64,000 nt of DNA from the NCBI GenBank assembly GCA_958296175.1, contig OY282448.1:434001-498000 (forward strand), read 5' to 3'. A program made the position numbers and the translations under genes. Positions within the stretch are counted from its first letter, which is position 1, and the number at the start of each line of letters is the position of its first letter. Source of the DNA: an uncultured Chloroflexota bacterium. GTDB lineage: Bacteria > Chloroflexota > UBA11872. The notes under the pieces are model-generated. The model was not told the DNA's origin. It made no database searches and worked only from the letters and a program-made list of their open reading frames with translations. Shown piece by piece: positions 19,719-29,028 of this stretch.

Positions 19719-19770
19719 TTGTTGGCGGGGGCGGCCGCCACGCTCTGTTATGCTCACGGCGAGACCCTAA

Positions 19771-20193
19771 ATGCCCAGCCTGACTCTCACGGTCGTGTCT
19801 CCGGAGCGGGAAGTCTTGCGCTGCGACGGCGTGTCGCTGGTGCTGGCCCCGGCCATCGACGGCCAGATTGGGATTTTGCCGCGGCACGCGCCGCTCGTCA
19901 CCCAGCTGGCGCCCGGCACGCTGGAATTGCGCCGCAACGGTGACGTCACCCACCTGTCCATCCTGGGCGGCTTTCTGGAAGTGAGCAACGACCAGGTCAC
20001 GGTGCTGACCGACGGCTCGGAACGCGCGGACGAAATCGACCTCGCGCGCGCAGAGAGCGCGCGCGAGGCCGCCCAGCGCACCCTGGACGAGAGCCGGCAC
20101 ACGCACGACGACGTTCTGACGACGCAGGCGCGTCTGGCGCTCCTGCGCGCGCTTGCCCGTCTGCGAACCGTCGAGCGGGCGCAGCGCCGCTAA
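19771..20193 (+). CDS. atpC: ATP synthase F1 subunit epsilon
   Basis: 140 residues. The N-terminal beta-sandwich has the family pattern LTVVSPEREVLRCDGVSLV and GQIGILPRHAPLVTQLAPG. The C-terminal half (DLARAESAREAAQRTLDES) gives the two helices that can inhibit hydrolysis by inserting into F1. It ends the ATP synthase genes proper and is followed after 8 bp by murA in the same direction. Confidence 0.93.
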   Translation: MPSLTLTVVSPEREVLRCDGVSLVLAPAIDGQIGILPRHAPLVTQLAPGTLELRRNGDVTHLSILGGFLEVSNDQVTVLTDGSERADEIDLARAESAREAAQRTLDESRHTHDDVLTTQARLALLRALARLRTVERAQRR

Positions 20194-20201
20194 GGGCCGT
20201 C

Positions 20202-21530
20202 GTGACCGAGGGACCCCACCCCGCGCACGAACGGCACGGCATCCGCGCCGCCATTGCGGGCGGACGCCCGCTGCGCGGCAGCTACCGGGCGCCCGGCGCC
20301 AAGAACGCCGTGCTGCCGATGATGGCCGCCTGCCTGCTGACCAACGAAACCTGCGTGATCGAGAACGTGCCCATCATCACCGACGTGCTGATCATGGCCG
20401 ACTTGCTGCGCGAGCTGGGCGCAGACGTGACGATCGACACGAACACGCGCACCGTGGCCATCACCGCCGCCAACCCGCCTTCCAGCACCCCCAATCCGCA
20501 CCTCGTGCGCCAGATGCGCGCGTCGTTCCAGGTGACCGGGCCGCTGCTGGCGCGCGTGGAGCGCTTCGCCTGCCCGGCGCCCGGCGGCTGTCAGCTGGGT
20601 CTGCGGCCTGTGGGCGTGGACATTGCCGGGTTCCAGCGCATGGGCGCCTCCGTGGCGCTGTCCGACGGGGTGTTCTACGTGGAAACGGACGCGCTGCAGG
20701 GCCGCCGCATCTACATGGACTATCCCAGCCACACCGGCACGCAGAACCTGCTGATGGCGGCGACGCTGGCCAACGGCTACACCACCATCGTGCACGCCTC
20801 GCGCGAGCCCGAAGTCGTGGCGCTGGTGCAGTTCCTGCGCAGCATGGGCGCCGAGATTCACGGCGAAGGGTCCAGCGTGATCGGCGTGCAGGGCCGCCCC
20901 AAGCTCTTCGGCGCCGTGGCGCGCGCCATTCCCGACCGCATCGCCAGCGGCACCATTGCCGTGGCCGCCGCGCTCACCGGCGGCGACGTCGAACTGCTCA
21001 ACGTGCGCCCGGACCATCTCGAACCCATCACCGTGCAGCTGCGCGACATGGGCGTGCAGATCGAGGAAACCAACCGCTCGGTGCGCGTGATCGGCACCGA
21101 CATGCTGAGCGCCATCGACGTGCAGGTGATGCCCTTCCCCGGCTTTCCAACCGATCTGCAAGCGCTCATGGGCGTCACCATGACGCAGGCCTACGGCGTG
21201 AGCACGCTGGTGGAACGCGTGCACGACAGCAACATGGGCTACATGGAACATCTGGCCTCAATGGGGGCGGACGTGACCGTGCAGGGGTCGCGCGCGATCG
21301 TGCGCGGGCCGCGCACGCTGCACGGCCGCCGCATCGACCTCTGGGTGGACGTGCGCGGCGCGGCCGCGATGGCGCTGGCGGGTCTGGTGGCCGAAGGCGA
21401 AACCGTGCTGGACGGATTCGACATCGTGCGGCGCGGTTACGAAGACCTGGCCGGCGACCTGCGCGCGCTGGGCGCGTCCATCACCACGGAGCGCGCACCG
21501 GCGCATTCCCGCGTGACGGCCACGGCCTAA
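20202..21530 (+). CDS. murA: UDP-N-acetylglucosamine 1-carboxyvinyltransferase (MurA)
   Basis: 442 residues from GTG 20202. It transfers enolpyruvate from PEP to UDP-GlcNAc, the first committed step of peptidoglycan synthesis, in the cytoplasm. The N-terminal YRAPGAKNAVLPMMAACLL is the conserved Lys-Asn substrate-binding element. The catalytic cysteine is present at residue 130 in PAPGGCQLGLRPV, so the fosfomycin-sensitive Cys type is expected. Other conserved parts are DYPSHTGTQNLLMAA and PGFPTDLQALMGV. It lies 8 bp after atpC and 7 bp before mreB, so it probably shares their transcript. Confidence 0.95.
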   Translation: MTEGPHPAHERHGIRAAIAGGRPLRGSYRAPGAKNAVLPMMAACLLTNETCVIENVPIITDVLIMADLLRELGADVTIDTNTRTVAITAANPPSSTPNPHLVRQMRASFQVTGPLLARVERFACPAPGGCQLGLRPVGVDIAGFQRMGASVALSDGVFYVETDALQGRRIYMDYPSHTGTQNLLMAATLANGYTTIVHASREPEVVALVQFLRSMGAEIHGEGSSVIGVQGRPKLFGAVARAIPDRIASGTIAVAAALTGGDVELLNVRPDHLEPITVQLRDMGVQIEETNRSVRVIGTDMLSAIDVQVMPFPGFPTDLQALMGVTMTQAYGVSTLVERVHDSNMGYMEHLASMGADVTVQGSRAIVRGPRTLHGRRIDLWVDVRGAAAMALAGLVAEGETVLDGFDIVRRGYEDLAGDLRALGASITTERAPAHSRVTATA

Positions 21531-21537
21531 GGCGAAC

Positions 21538-22563
21538 GTGCCGCTCCGCCTCAGAGCGCCGCGGTTGGGGATCGACCTCGGAACCGCCAACGTCGTCGTC
21601 AACCTGGTTGGCGACGGCATCGTCCTCAACGAGCCGTCCGTGGTGGCCGTCGCCGCCGGCGACCGGCGCATCCAGGCCATCGGGCACGCCGCGCGCGACA
21701 TGGTCGGGCGCACGCCGGGCAGTCTGCGGATCATGTGCCCCATGCAGGACGGGGTGATCGCGGATTACCAGATCACCGAGGCCATGCTGCGCTACTTCAT
21801 CGACCGCTCCTGCGGGCGCCTGCTCTTTGTGCGGCCCGCAATTATGGTGGCGGTGCCAACCGGGGTGACGACCGTGGAACAACGCGCGGTGCTGGACGCC
21901 GGCCTGGCGGCGGGGGCGCGGCGCGTGCACCTCATCGCCGAGCCGTTGGCCGCGGCCATCGGCGCGCAGGTGCCCATCTCCTCGCCCTCCGGCAGCATGA
22001 TCGTCAACATTGGCGGCGGCACCACCGAAATCGCCGTGGTGTCGCTCAACGACATCGTGACCGACTGCTCGGTGTCGCTGCGGGTCGGCGGCAACCGCAT
22101 CGACGACGCCATTCGCACCAAACTGAAGCGCCGCTACAACCTGATGGTGGGCGACCGCACGGCGGAACAGATCAAAATCGCCATCGGCAGCGCCCTGCTG
22201 CTGGACCCCGCCGAAACCATGGAAGTGCGCGGGCGCGACCAGATTCAGGGGCTGCCGCGCACCGTCACCGTCACCTCGGACGAAATAACCGAGGCCATTG
22301 CCGAACCGCTGGAACAAATCGTGCGGGGCGTGCGCATGGTGCTGGAAGCCACGCCCCCCGAACTGGCTGCCGACATCATCGACCGCGGCCTGGTGATGAC
22401 CGGCGGCACCTCCATGCTGCGCAGCTTGGACCAACTGCTGGCGCGCGAAACCGGCATTGCGGTGCACGTTGCCGACCAGCCTCTGCTCTGCGTCGCCCTG
22501 GGCTGCGGCGTCGCCCTGGAACACCTGGACATCCTGCAAAAAATCGTCATCTCCAGCCCCTGA
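21538..22563 (+). CDS. mreB: Rod-shape-determining actin homologue MreB
   Basis: 341 residues from GTG 21538. The actin/Hsp70 ATPase signature is intact: phosphate-1 loop GIDLGTANVVVNLVGDGIVL, the segment IMCPMQDGVIADYQITEAML, phosphate-2 loop MIVNIGGGTTEIAVVSL and adenosine loop GLVMTGGTSMLRSL. MreB forms membrane-associated filaments that direct lateral wall synthesis. Position directly after murA supports a cell-wall role. No mreC or mreD follows; the operon ends in a repeat-filled spacer. Presence of MreB implies a rod-like cell and an active peptidoglycan wall. Confidence 0.93.
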   Translation: MPLRLRAPRLGIDLGTANVVVNLVGDGIVLNEPSVVAVAAGDRRIQAIGHAARDMVGRTPGSLRIMCPMQDGVIADYQITEAMLRYFIDRSCGRLLFVRPAIMVAVPTGVTTVEQRAVLDAGLAAGARRVHLIAEPLAAAIGAQVPISSPSGSMIVNIGGGTTEIAVVSLNDIVTDCSVSLRVGGNRIDDAIRTKLKRRYNLMVGDRTAEQIKIAIGSALLLDPAETMEVRGRDQIQGLPRTVTVTSDEITEAIAEPLEQIVRGVRMVLEATPPELAADIIDRGLVMTGGTSMLRSLDQLLARETGIAVHVADQPLLCVALGCGVALEHLDILQKIVISSP

Positions 22564-22629
22564 GCCCGCCGCCGCCCCGCACCCACATAGCTCGTTCCCC
22601 GCCGCGCCTATGCAGCCCGTGACCGCCGC

Positions 22630-22830
22630 GCACCGTTGCTCTCTCCCTGTACAGGCGAGTGCTCGGGGCGAGGGGCCGGCCGCGGCTGCGATCCGACCCT
22701 CACCCTAACCCTCTCCCTAGAAGGGAGATGGGAAAGAAAAGACTCGACTTGGGAGGGAGAGGGAACGAAGGGGGCTCTCCCTAGGAGGGAGTGGAAAGGA
22801 AGGGACTCGCCCTGGGGATAGGGGAGAGAG
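22630..22830. repeat. Cluster of dispersed palindromic CTCTCCC/GGGAGAG repeats
   Basis: The spacer 22564-22873 between mreB and the convergent polyprenyl synthase gene contains CTCTCCCTGTACAGGCGAG near 22640, CCCTCACCCTAACCCTCTCCC with GAAGGGAGATGGG near 22698-22731, and further GGGAGGGAGAGGG and CTCTCCCTAGGAGGGAG copies up to ~22830. It belongs to the same family as at 6.2-6.5 kb. Its place between convergent genes would suit bidirectional termination. No gene is visible here. Confidence 0.8.
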
Positions 22831-22873
22831 GGCGGTGCTTGTTCGAGGGAGATGGGGGTCGGGCGGGGGGGGG

Positions 22874-23893
22874 TTACTTGTCGCGGCCGACGATGTAGTC
22901 GGCAAGGGCGGTCAGATGGGCGCGGCCCCAGGGGGTGACGGGGATGCTGGCCAGGGACTGGGCGGCGCGCGCGCGGCGCTCGTGCAAGCGCCGGGCCGTG
23001 AACTCGCGCGCGCCGGCTCGGTTCAGGATGGCCGCGGCGGCTTCCACGTCGGGCGGAGCGTTGGGGTCGTCCATCATGGCGGCCAGGCGGGCGCGGTCGG
23101 GGTCTGGCGCGTGTGCGGCCGCGTGCAGAACGGGCAGCGTTTTCTTGCGGCGCGCCAGGTCGGCGCCCACGGGTTTGCCGGTGACCTCGGTCTCGCCCCA
23201 GACGCCCAGCATGTCGTCGCGAATCTGAAACGCCGCGCCCAGCTGGCGCCCGTAGGCGCGGCACGCGGCGCGGATGGCGGGGTCGTTGCCGGCAAAAACG
23301 GCGCCCAGCTCCAGCGCCACGGCGATCAGCGTGGCCGACTTGCGCTCGATCATGCCCAGGTAGTCGGCCACGGTCACCTGGGAACGAGACTCGAAGTCCA
23401 GGTCGAGGTGCTGGCCTTCGGTGACCAGGGCGCAGCCGTCGGCCACGACCTGGGCCGCATCACGGGCGCGCGCGGCGTCCGCGCCGCGCAGCACGCAGCG
23501 CATGGCCAGCGCGTGCAAAAGATCGCCCGCGTCGATGGCCTGGGCGGTTCCCCAGATCGACCAGACGGTTGGGCGGTGGCGGCGGGTGGCGTCGCCGTCC
23601 ATCACGTCGTCGTGGATGAGCGTGAAGTTGTGCAGCAGCTCCAGGCCGGCCGCGGCCGGCAGCGCCGCCTGGACGCTGCCGCCCAGGGCTTCGCACATCA
23701 GCAGGCAGAGGGTGGGCCGGATGGCCTTGCCGCGGTCGCCGCGCACCGGCGCGCCCGCGGCGTCCTCGAACCCCAAGTGGTAGCGCACCATGGTGTACAG
23801 CTCCAGGCCGGACCCGCGCGTGGCCAGGTCGAGTTCGGCGTCGATGCGGCCGCGGTAGCGGGTCAGCGCCTGGGGGAGCGCCGTGCTGGTCAT
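22874..23893 (-). CDS. Polyprenyl diphosphate synthase (farnesyl/geranylgeranyl-PP type)
   Basis: 339 residues. Head-to-tail prenyltransferase with the first aspartate-rich motif in FTLIHDDVMDGDATRRHRPT and the second in AFQIRDDMLGVWG, both Mg2+-diphosphate sites, plus the KAIRPTLCLLMCEAL start of the family. Residues before the first motif (AGLELLHNF) influence chain length but do not allow a firm choice between C15 and C20. It condenses isopentenyl-PP with allylic diphosphates and would supply farnesyl-PP for the hopanoid operon at 32-37 kb. It starts 19 bp after dxs on the same strand, forming an isoprenoid precursor operon. Confidence 0.9.
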   Translation of the reverse strand: MTSTALPQALTRYRGRIDAELDLATRGSGLELYTMVRYHLGFEDAAGAPVRGDRGKAIRPTLCLLMCEALGGSVQAALPAAAGLELLHNFTLIHDDVMDGDATRRHRPTVWSIWGTAQAIDAGDLLHALAMRCVLRGADAARARDAAQVVADGCALVTEGQHLDLDFESRSQVTVADYLGMIERKSATLIAVALELGAVFAGNDPAIRAACRAYGRQLGAAFQIRDDMLGVWGETEVTGKPVGADLARRKKTLPVLHAAAHAPDPDRARLAAMMDDPNAPPDVEAAAAILNRAGAREFTARRLHERRARAAQSLASIPVTPWGRAHLTALADYIVGRDK

Positions 23894-23912
23894 GCCGGGC
23901 GCTGGGGAGCGC

Positions 23913-25778
23913 TTAGGCGTCGACGATCAGCCGACCGGCGTCGATGCGCACACGCACGGTGTGGTCGGTCAGCGCGTGGGCGGCTTCCACGATGCCAGGC
24001 ACGCTCACGCCGTGGGCGGCGCGGATGCTGTCGGCCGGCCCGTGTTCCAGGAAGCGGTCGGGCATGCCCACGCGCCGCACCTGCACGTCGGGCAGGTCGT
24101 TGTCGGCCAGCAGCTCGGCCACGGCGCTGCCAAACCCGCCCATGCGGTTGTGGTCTTCGATGGTCACGATGCGGCGGGTGCTGGCGGCCAGGCCGCAGAT
24201 CAGGTCGCTGTCCAGCGGCTTGACGAAGCGGGCGTTGACCACGGCGGCGCGCACACCCAGGCGCTCCAGGTCGGCGGCGGCTTCCAGCGCCGGCGCCACG
24301 CCCCAGCCCAGCGCCAGCAGGGCCACGTCCGACCCCGTGCGCAGCAGCTCGGCGCGGCCCACCGGCAGCACGCGCGGCGGCCCCGGCATGTCGGCCCCCA
24401 CGCCGGCGCCGCGCGAGTAGCGGATGGCGAAGGGCCGCCCGGACTCGATGGCGGTGCGCAGCATGTGGCGCAGTTCGTCCTCGTCCTTGGGCGCCGCCAC
24501 CACCAGGTTTGGAATGGCGCGCAGGTAGGCCAGGTCGAGCACGCCGTGGTGCGTGCGGCCGTCGTCGCCCACCACACCGGCGCGGTCTACGCCCAGCACC
24601 ACCGGCAGGCGCTGGATCGCCACGTCGTGGACGATCTGGTCGAAGGCGCGCTGCAAGAAGGTGCTGTAGATGCAGACCACGGGGCGCAGGCCCTGGCTGG
24701 CCAGCCCGGCGGCCATGGCCACGGCGTGCGCTTCGGCAATCCCCACGTCGAAGACGCGGCCGGGGTGGTCGCGCTGCATTTCGGTGAGCGCCGTGCCCTC
24801 GGTCATGGCCGCGCTGATGGCCACGATGCGGTCGTCCTCGCGCGCCAGCTCGCTCAGCGTGCGCGCCACCACTTTGCTGTAGCTGGTGGCGTTGGCCGCG
24901 CCCACTGCCTGGGCCGTGCCTGGCTGATGCAGCGCGACCGGGTCGGCCACGGCGGCCGGCAGGCCGCGGCCCTTGCAGGTGAAGGCGTGGATCACCACCG
25001 GCCTCCGCCGCTCGACCGCGTCCCGCACCACGCGCTCCAGCTCCGCGCGGTCGTGGCCGTCCACGGGGCCCACGTAGTCGAACCCGAACGAGGCGCAGAA
25101 CTCGCGCGCGTCGGCGCTGGGCTGCGTGGGGCGCGACTCCATCTGGTTGGCGGTGAAACGGGCGCGCTCGTCCGCTCGATCGGGCGTCCAGGTGCGCCGG
25201 CCGCCGCCCATGTTGCGGCCCAGCGCGCCCACGTTGGGCGAGATGGACATGCCGTTGTCGTTCAGCAGCACCACAAAGGGCAGACCCACGTCGCCGGCCT
25301 GGTTCAAGGCTTCGAACACCACGCCGGACGTAAACGAGCCGTCGCCGATGACCGTCACCGTGGCCGCGGGTTCGCCGTGCAGCTGATTGGCCAGCGCAAT
25401 GCCCACGCCCGCCGAGACCCCGGTGCCGGCGTGGCCCGCGCCGATGATGTCGTGCACGCTCTCCTCGCGCGCGGCGAACCCCGACAGGCCGCCCGGCTGG
25501 CGCAAGGTTTGGAACGCCTGGGCGCGGCCGGTGACCAGTTTGTGCGGGTAGGTCTGGTTGCTGGTGTCCCACACGATCTTGTCGCGCGGGCTGTCCAGCA
25601 CGCGGTGCAGGGCGAGCGTGATCTCCACCACCCCCAGATTGCTGGCCAGGTGGCCGCCGTTGGCGTCCACGGTCTCGATAATGCACTGACGGATTTCCGC
25701 CGCCAGCTGGTCCAGCTCGGCCGCCGAGAGCGCGCGCAGATCCGCGGGCTGAGTGATCCGGTCGAGCACGCGCTGCAT
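23913..25778 (-). CDS. dxs: 1-deoxy-D-xylulose-5-phosphate synthase
   Basis: 621 residues from ATG 25778, chosen because GGAGGAG lies just upstream and MQRVLDRITQPADLRAL is the normal start. It condenses pyruvate and glyceraldehyde-3-phosphate to DXP using thiamine diphosphate, the first step of the MEP isoprenoid pathway. Visible motifs are SNLGVVEITLALH, the ThDP motif GDGSFTSGVVFEALNQAG with LLNDNGMSISPN, DVGIAEAHAVAMAAG with the catalytic Glu, and the C-terminal transketolase domain. It is followed by a polyprenyl synthase gene and diverges from an SDR gene. Confidence 0.96.
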   Translation of the reverse strand: MQRVLDRITQPADLRALSAAELDQLAAEIRQCIIETVDANGGHLASNLGVVEITLALHRVLDSPRDKIVWDTSNQTYPHKLVTGRAQAFQTLRQPGGLSGFAAREESVHDIIGAGHAGTGVSAGVGIALANQLHGEPAATVTVIGDGSFTSGVVFEALNQAGDVGLPFVVLLNDNGMSISPNVGALGRNMGGGRRTWTPDRADERARFTANQMESRPTQPSADAREFCASFGFDYVGPVDGHDRAELERVVRDAVERRRPVVIHAFTCKGRGLPAAVADPVALHQPGTAQAVGAANATSYSKVVARTLSELAREDDRIVAISAAMTEGTALTEMQRDHPGRVFDVGIAEAHAVAMAAGLASQGLRPVVCIYSTFLQRAFDQIVHDVAIQRLPVVLGVDRAGVVGDDGRTHHGVLDLAYLRAIPNLVVAAPKDEDELRHMLRTAIESGRPFAIRYSRGAGVGADMPGPPRVLPVGRAELLRTGSDVALLALGWGVAPALEAAADLERLGVRAAVVNARFVKPLDSDLICGLAASTRRIVTIEDHNRMGGFGSAVAELLADNDLPDVQVRRVGMPDRFLEHGPADSIRAAHGVSVPGIVEAAHALTDHTVRVRIDAGRLIVDA

Positions 25779-25898
25779 CGGCGCTCCTCCACAGGGCGCG
25801 GGACACGACGCCCGCGCCGCAGGTCGCTCCGATGGTGCACGCTTGCGTACGGTTCGCGCAATACTTGCGGGCGTACCGCGCTTCTCCACGGGGTGCCC

Positions 25899-26651
25899 AT
25901 GCGCACGGCCGGCTCGACGGCGCTCGTCACGGGCGCCAGCGGCGGCATCGGCCGCGCCGTGGCGGCGGCGCTGACGCAGGCCGGCGCCGACGTGATTGGC
26001 CTGGGGCGCAACCTGCCGGCGCTGCAGCGTCTGGCCGAGGCGTGCGGCGCGGACGTGCACGCCGTCGACCTGGCCTCGGAGGACGCGCTGGCGCGGTTCA
26101 TAACCGCCGCGCTGCCCGGCATGCCGCCCATCGACATCCTGGTCAACGGCGCGGGCGTTGGGGGCTATGCGGCGCTGGCTGGGCAATCGCCCTCCGCCGT
26201 GCACGAACTCCTGGCCGTCAACGCGCGCGCGCCGCTGCTGCTGACGCAGGCCGTGCTGCCCGGCATGCTGGCGCGGGGGCGCGGGCGCATCGTCAACGTG
26301 GGGTCGATCGCGGGCGCCGTGGGCGTTCGGAACGAGGCGGCGTACGGCGCCTCCAAAGCCGCCCTGGCCGGCCTGAGCCGCGCGCTGGCGGTGGAGCTGG
26401 CGGGCACGGGCGTGGGCGTGACGCTGGTGACGCTGGGCGCGGTGGACACGCCGTTTTTCGCGCGCCGCGGCGCCGCCTACGACCGCCGCTGGCCGCGCCC
26501 GATCCATCCCGACCAGGCAGCGCGCGCCCTGGTGCGGGCCATCGCGTCGGACCGCGGCGCCGTGGTCGTCCCCGGCTGGCTCAGCATCCCCATCTGGCTG
26601 CAAGCCGCAGCCCCCACGCTCTACGCGCGGCTGGCCCGCCGCTTCGGCTGA
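25899..26651 (+). CDS. Short-chain dehydrogenase/reductase
   Basis: 250 residues from ATG 25899. Classical SDR: the nucleotide-binding glycine motif is ALVTGASGGIGRAVA, followed by LVNGAGVGGYA, a catalytic Ser in VNVGSIAG and the YGASK active-site Tyr/Lys. The C-terminal region ends in a hydrophobic stretch (LSIPIWLQAAAPTLYARLAR), as in lipid-acting SDRs. The cofactor is probably NADP(H), judged from the Arg after the second strand (GLGRN). The substrate is unknown. It is divergent from dxs with 120 bp between the starts. Confidence 0.9.
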   Translation: MRTAGSTALVTGASGGIGRAVAAALTQAGADVIGLGRNLPALQRLAEACGADVHAVDLASEDALARFITAALPGMPPIDILVNGAGVGGYAALAGQSPSAVHELLAVNARAPLLLTQAVLPGMLARGRGRIVNVGSIAGAVGVRNEAAYGASKAALAGLSRALAVELAGTGVGVTLVTLGAVDTPFFARRGAAYDRRWPRPIHPDQAARALVRAIASDRGAVVVPGWLSIPIWLQAAAPTLYARLARRFG

Positions 26652-26667
26652 CGCCAACCTCGCGGCT

Positions 26668-26835
26668 CTCCCTTCCCCTCGGCGGAACGAGGGCCAGGGT
26701 GCGGGGAGAGGTCGGAAACGGGCGCGGGGCCGCCGGGCGCGGCGCAGTCCACGGCGCGGCGGTGCACCTCCGGCTCTCGACCCTCACCTTGCCTCTCTCC
26801 TGTACGGGAGAGAGGAACACGAAGGCGGGAGAGTT
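26668..26835. repeat. Two copies of dispersed palindromic repeat between convergent genes
   Basis: GGCTCTCCCTTCCCCTCGGC with GGGTGCGGGGAGAGG near 26670-26711 and CCCTCACCTTGCCTCTCTCC with TGTACGGGAGAGAGG near 26780-26816. These lie between the convergent SDR and hpnH genes and could terminate transcription from both sides. Same family as at 6.2, 22.7 and 56.7 kb. Confidence 0.75.
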
Positions 26836-26838
26836 GGG

Positions 26839-27849
26839 TTAGCGGGCGGCGCTGATGAGGGCGCGGGCGGATTCGCGCAGGGAGGCGGCGGTGTCGAGAA
26901 CGGCGGTTGGTTCGTAGCCGCAGTGCGCCATGCAGTTGGCGCAGCGCGGGTCGCGGCCGCGGCCGTAGGCTTCCCAGTCGGTGGTCGCCAGCAGCTCCTG
27001 ATAGGTCGCGGCGTAGCCGTCCGCCATCAGGTAACAGGGGCGCTGCCAGCCAAAGATCGAATAGCTGGGAATGCCCCAGGCCGTGCAGTCGTAGTCCACC
27101 TTGCCTTCCAGAAAATCCAGGAAGCGCGGGCTGTGATTCAGCCGCCAGCGCTTGCGCCGTCCGTCGGCAAACGCTTCGCGGAACAACTGCCGCGTGCGTT
27201 CCACGGGCAGGAAGTTGTCCTGGTCGGGCGCTTTCTCGTAGGCGTAGCCCGGCGAGATCATCATGTGGTCGACGTTCAGCTCGTCGTTGAGGAAGTCCAG
27301 CACTCCGCGCACGTCGCGCGCGGTGTCGTGCGTGAAGAAGGTGGTGTTGGTGGTCACGCGGAACCCGGCGCGCTGCGCCGCGCGGATGGCCGCCACGGCA
27401 ATCTCGAACACGCCCTCGCGCGCCACCGAGGCGTCGTGCCGCTCCTTCAAGCCGTCCAGATGGATGGCAAAGGCGAAGTAGGGCGACGGCTCGAACAGGT
27501 GCAGCTTGCGCTCCAGCATGATCGCGTTGGTGCACAGGTACACGAATCTGCGCCGCCGCACCAGTTCGGCCGTGATGCGGTCGATCTCCGGGTGGATGAG
27601 CGGCTCGCCGCCCGCGATGGAGACCATGGGCGCGCCGCTTTCCTCAATGGCGGCCACGGCCTGCTCCACCGGCATGCGGCGCTTGAGCGTCTGGGTGGGA
27701 TGCTGAATCTTGCCGCAGCCCTCGCAGGCCAGGTTGCAGGCGTACAGCGGCTCCAGCTCCACGATGAGCGGGAACTTCTCCCGTCCCTGCAGCCGCTGGC
27801 GCAGCAGATACCACCCCACGGCCAGGCTCTGACGAATCGGAACGCCCAT
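26839..27849 (-). CDS. hpnH: Adenosyl-hopene transferase HpnH (radical SAM)
   Basis: 336 residues from ATG 27849 (MGVPIRQSLAVGWYLLRQ), the usual HpnH start; a TTG at 27861 would add four residues. Cysteines 38, 42 and 45 in CNLACEGCGKI form the CxxxCxxC [4Fe-4S] cluster motif. HpnH-specific segments include MVSIAGGEPLIHPEI, HLDGLKERHD, TNTTFFTHDT and the C-terminal CANCMAHCGYEPTAV cysteine cluster. HpnH joins the 5'-deoxyadenosyl group of SAM to diploptene, the first step to side-chain-extended hopanoids. It lies apart from the shc operon (32.4-37.4 kb) but on the same strand. No hpnG is seen in the window. Confidence 0.92.
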   Translation of the reverse strand: MGVPIRQSLAVGWYLLRQRLQGREKFPLIVELEPLYACNLACEGCGKIQHPTQTLKRRMPVEQAVAAIEESGAPMVSIAGGEPLIHPEIDRITAELVRRRRFVYLCTNAIMLERKLHLFEPSPYFAFAIHLDGLKERHDASVAREGVFEIAVAAIRAAQRAGFRVTTNTTFFTHDTARDVRGVLDFLNDELNVDHMMISPGYAYEKAPDQDNFLPVERTRQLFREAFADGRRKRWRLNHSPRFLDFLEGKVDYDCTAWGIPSYSIFGWQRPCYLMADGYAATYQELLATTDWEAYGRGRDPRCANCMAHCGYEPTAVLDTAASLRESARALISAAR

Positions 27850-28105
27850 GACATCAGCCAATAACCCAACGCAGCCGCCAAACCTACGACGGCCGGCCGC
27901 CGGCGTCTAGTCCGGAGCCTCCCGACTCGGCGGCGGTGACGCCGCGCACCGCGCGCGCGCGTATCGGCAATTGCATACGCCGCAGCGCCGTCGAGCACGA
28001 CAGCGGGCGCACGGGTACGCTTTCACGTGAGACGCCTCCCGAACGCTGGAATCGACGTCCTGTACCTCAGGGCGCAGCGAACGGACAGCAAAGGATTATT
28101 GGAAC

Positions 28106-28984
28106 GTGGACCGCTTGTGGCGCGAACGTGTGCGCGGCGTTCGCCTTCCCATGGACGTCAATGCCATTCCACGACTCGTCGAATCACAGACTGACGCGTC
28201 GCATGAGTACGTTTGCTTCGACCTCCAAGGCCTGACGTCCATCCGGCCTGGGCCGCTCGCAACGTTGGCTGCTTTTGCATCTGTCATTACGCACGCAGAC
28301 CGCCAGCTGCGGATTGTGCTGCCAGCTGACCCAGCGTGTTGTGAGTACCTCGAAGCCGTTTCGGGCTTCTGCTGGTTCCTGGCGGACGACCCCAATATCG
28401 TGTTCGAGGGCAGGAAATCTTCAGGTGTCTTGGACTATAAAGTGCGCAACTCGTTGCTAAGCATGACTCGAATCACAACTGAGACGGAGGCCGAAAAGCT
28501 CTCCAACGAGATCCTCGACGGCTTCCAGCGCATTGGCGGCCCAACCGGTGAACTCGTTCACCAGATTTCTGACGGTCTGCAGGAACCGGCCAACAACGCC
28601 GTGGAACACGCGGAATCGGCCATAGGCGCCGTGTGCTTCGCGCAGGCTCGCCGCACGAGACGCGGAAGGTTTGCCGAGATTGCGGTAGCGGACGCAGGCA
28701 TTGGGATCTGGGCGTCGCTTCGGGGTCGCTACCCAGAGCTGACGTCACACGCCAAAGCGATCGAGAAAGCGCTGGAGGACGGCGTCACCAGGTTCGACGA
28801 CACGTATCGCGGGCGCGGTCTGTGGGAAACGCACCAGCTCTCAAACGTCGGCGACCGCCGGATGACGATCGTCTCTGGGGACGGCTGCGTGGTCGCAACT
28901 CGAAATGGCGTTGGTTCTCACAGACTTCTGAACGGCTCGTGGCCGGGGACCGTGGTGTCCTTACATTTCCCGCTCGGTCGCTGA
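28106..28984 (+). CDS. STAS-like plus HATPase (anti-sigma/GHKL) signalling protein
   Basis: 292 residues from GTG 28106. Residues ~20-110 look like a STAS alpha/beta domain (YVCFDLQGLTSIRPGPLATLA, then RQLRIVLPADPACCEYL). From ~residue 150 comes a GHKL ATPase: N-box EPANNAVEHAES, G1 box AVADAGIGIWASL, G2 box YRGRGLWETHQLSN and a final GTVVSLHFPLG. There is no His-phosphorylation helix, so a Ser/Thr-type anti-sigma kinase or stand-alone ATPase is more likely than a sensor kinase. It is followed by a DUF4325-like STAS protein after 44 bp. Base composition and codon use are visibly less GC-rich than the neighbours (AT-ending codons common), suggesting transfer. Confidence 0.7.
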   Translation: MDRLWRERVRGVRLPMDVNAIPRLVESQTDASHEYVCFDLQGLTSIRPGPLATLAAFASVITHADRQLRIVLPADPACCEYLEAVSGFCWFLADDPNIVFEGRKSSGVLDYKVRNSLLSMTRITTETEAEKLSNEILDGFQRIGGPTGELVHQISDGLQEPANNAVEHAESAIGAVCFAQARRTRRGRFAEIAVADAGIGIWASLRGRYPELTSHAKAIEKALEDGVTRFDDTYRGRGLWETHQLSNVGDRRMTIVSGDGCVVATRNGVGSHRLLNGSWPGTVVSLHFPLGR

Positions 28985-29028
28985 CACCGGTCCTGCTACA
29001 ATCACGTCCACTGATGGAGGTTCCAGCC

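Noticed and set aside
20202..21530. murA as a divergent EPSP-type enzyme lacking the catalytic cysteine
   Set aside because: The Cys is present at residue 130 in the expected PGGC motif.
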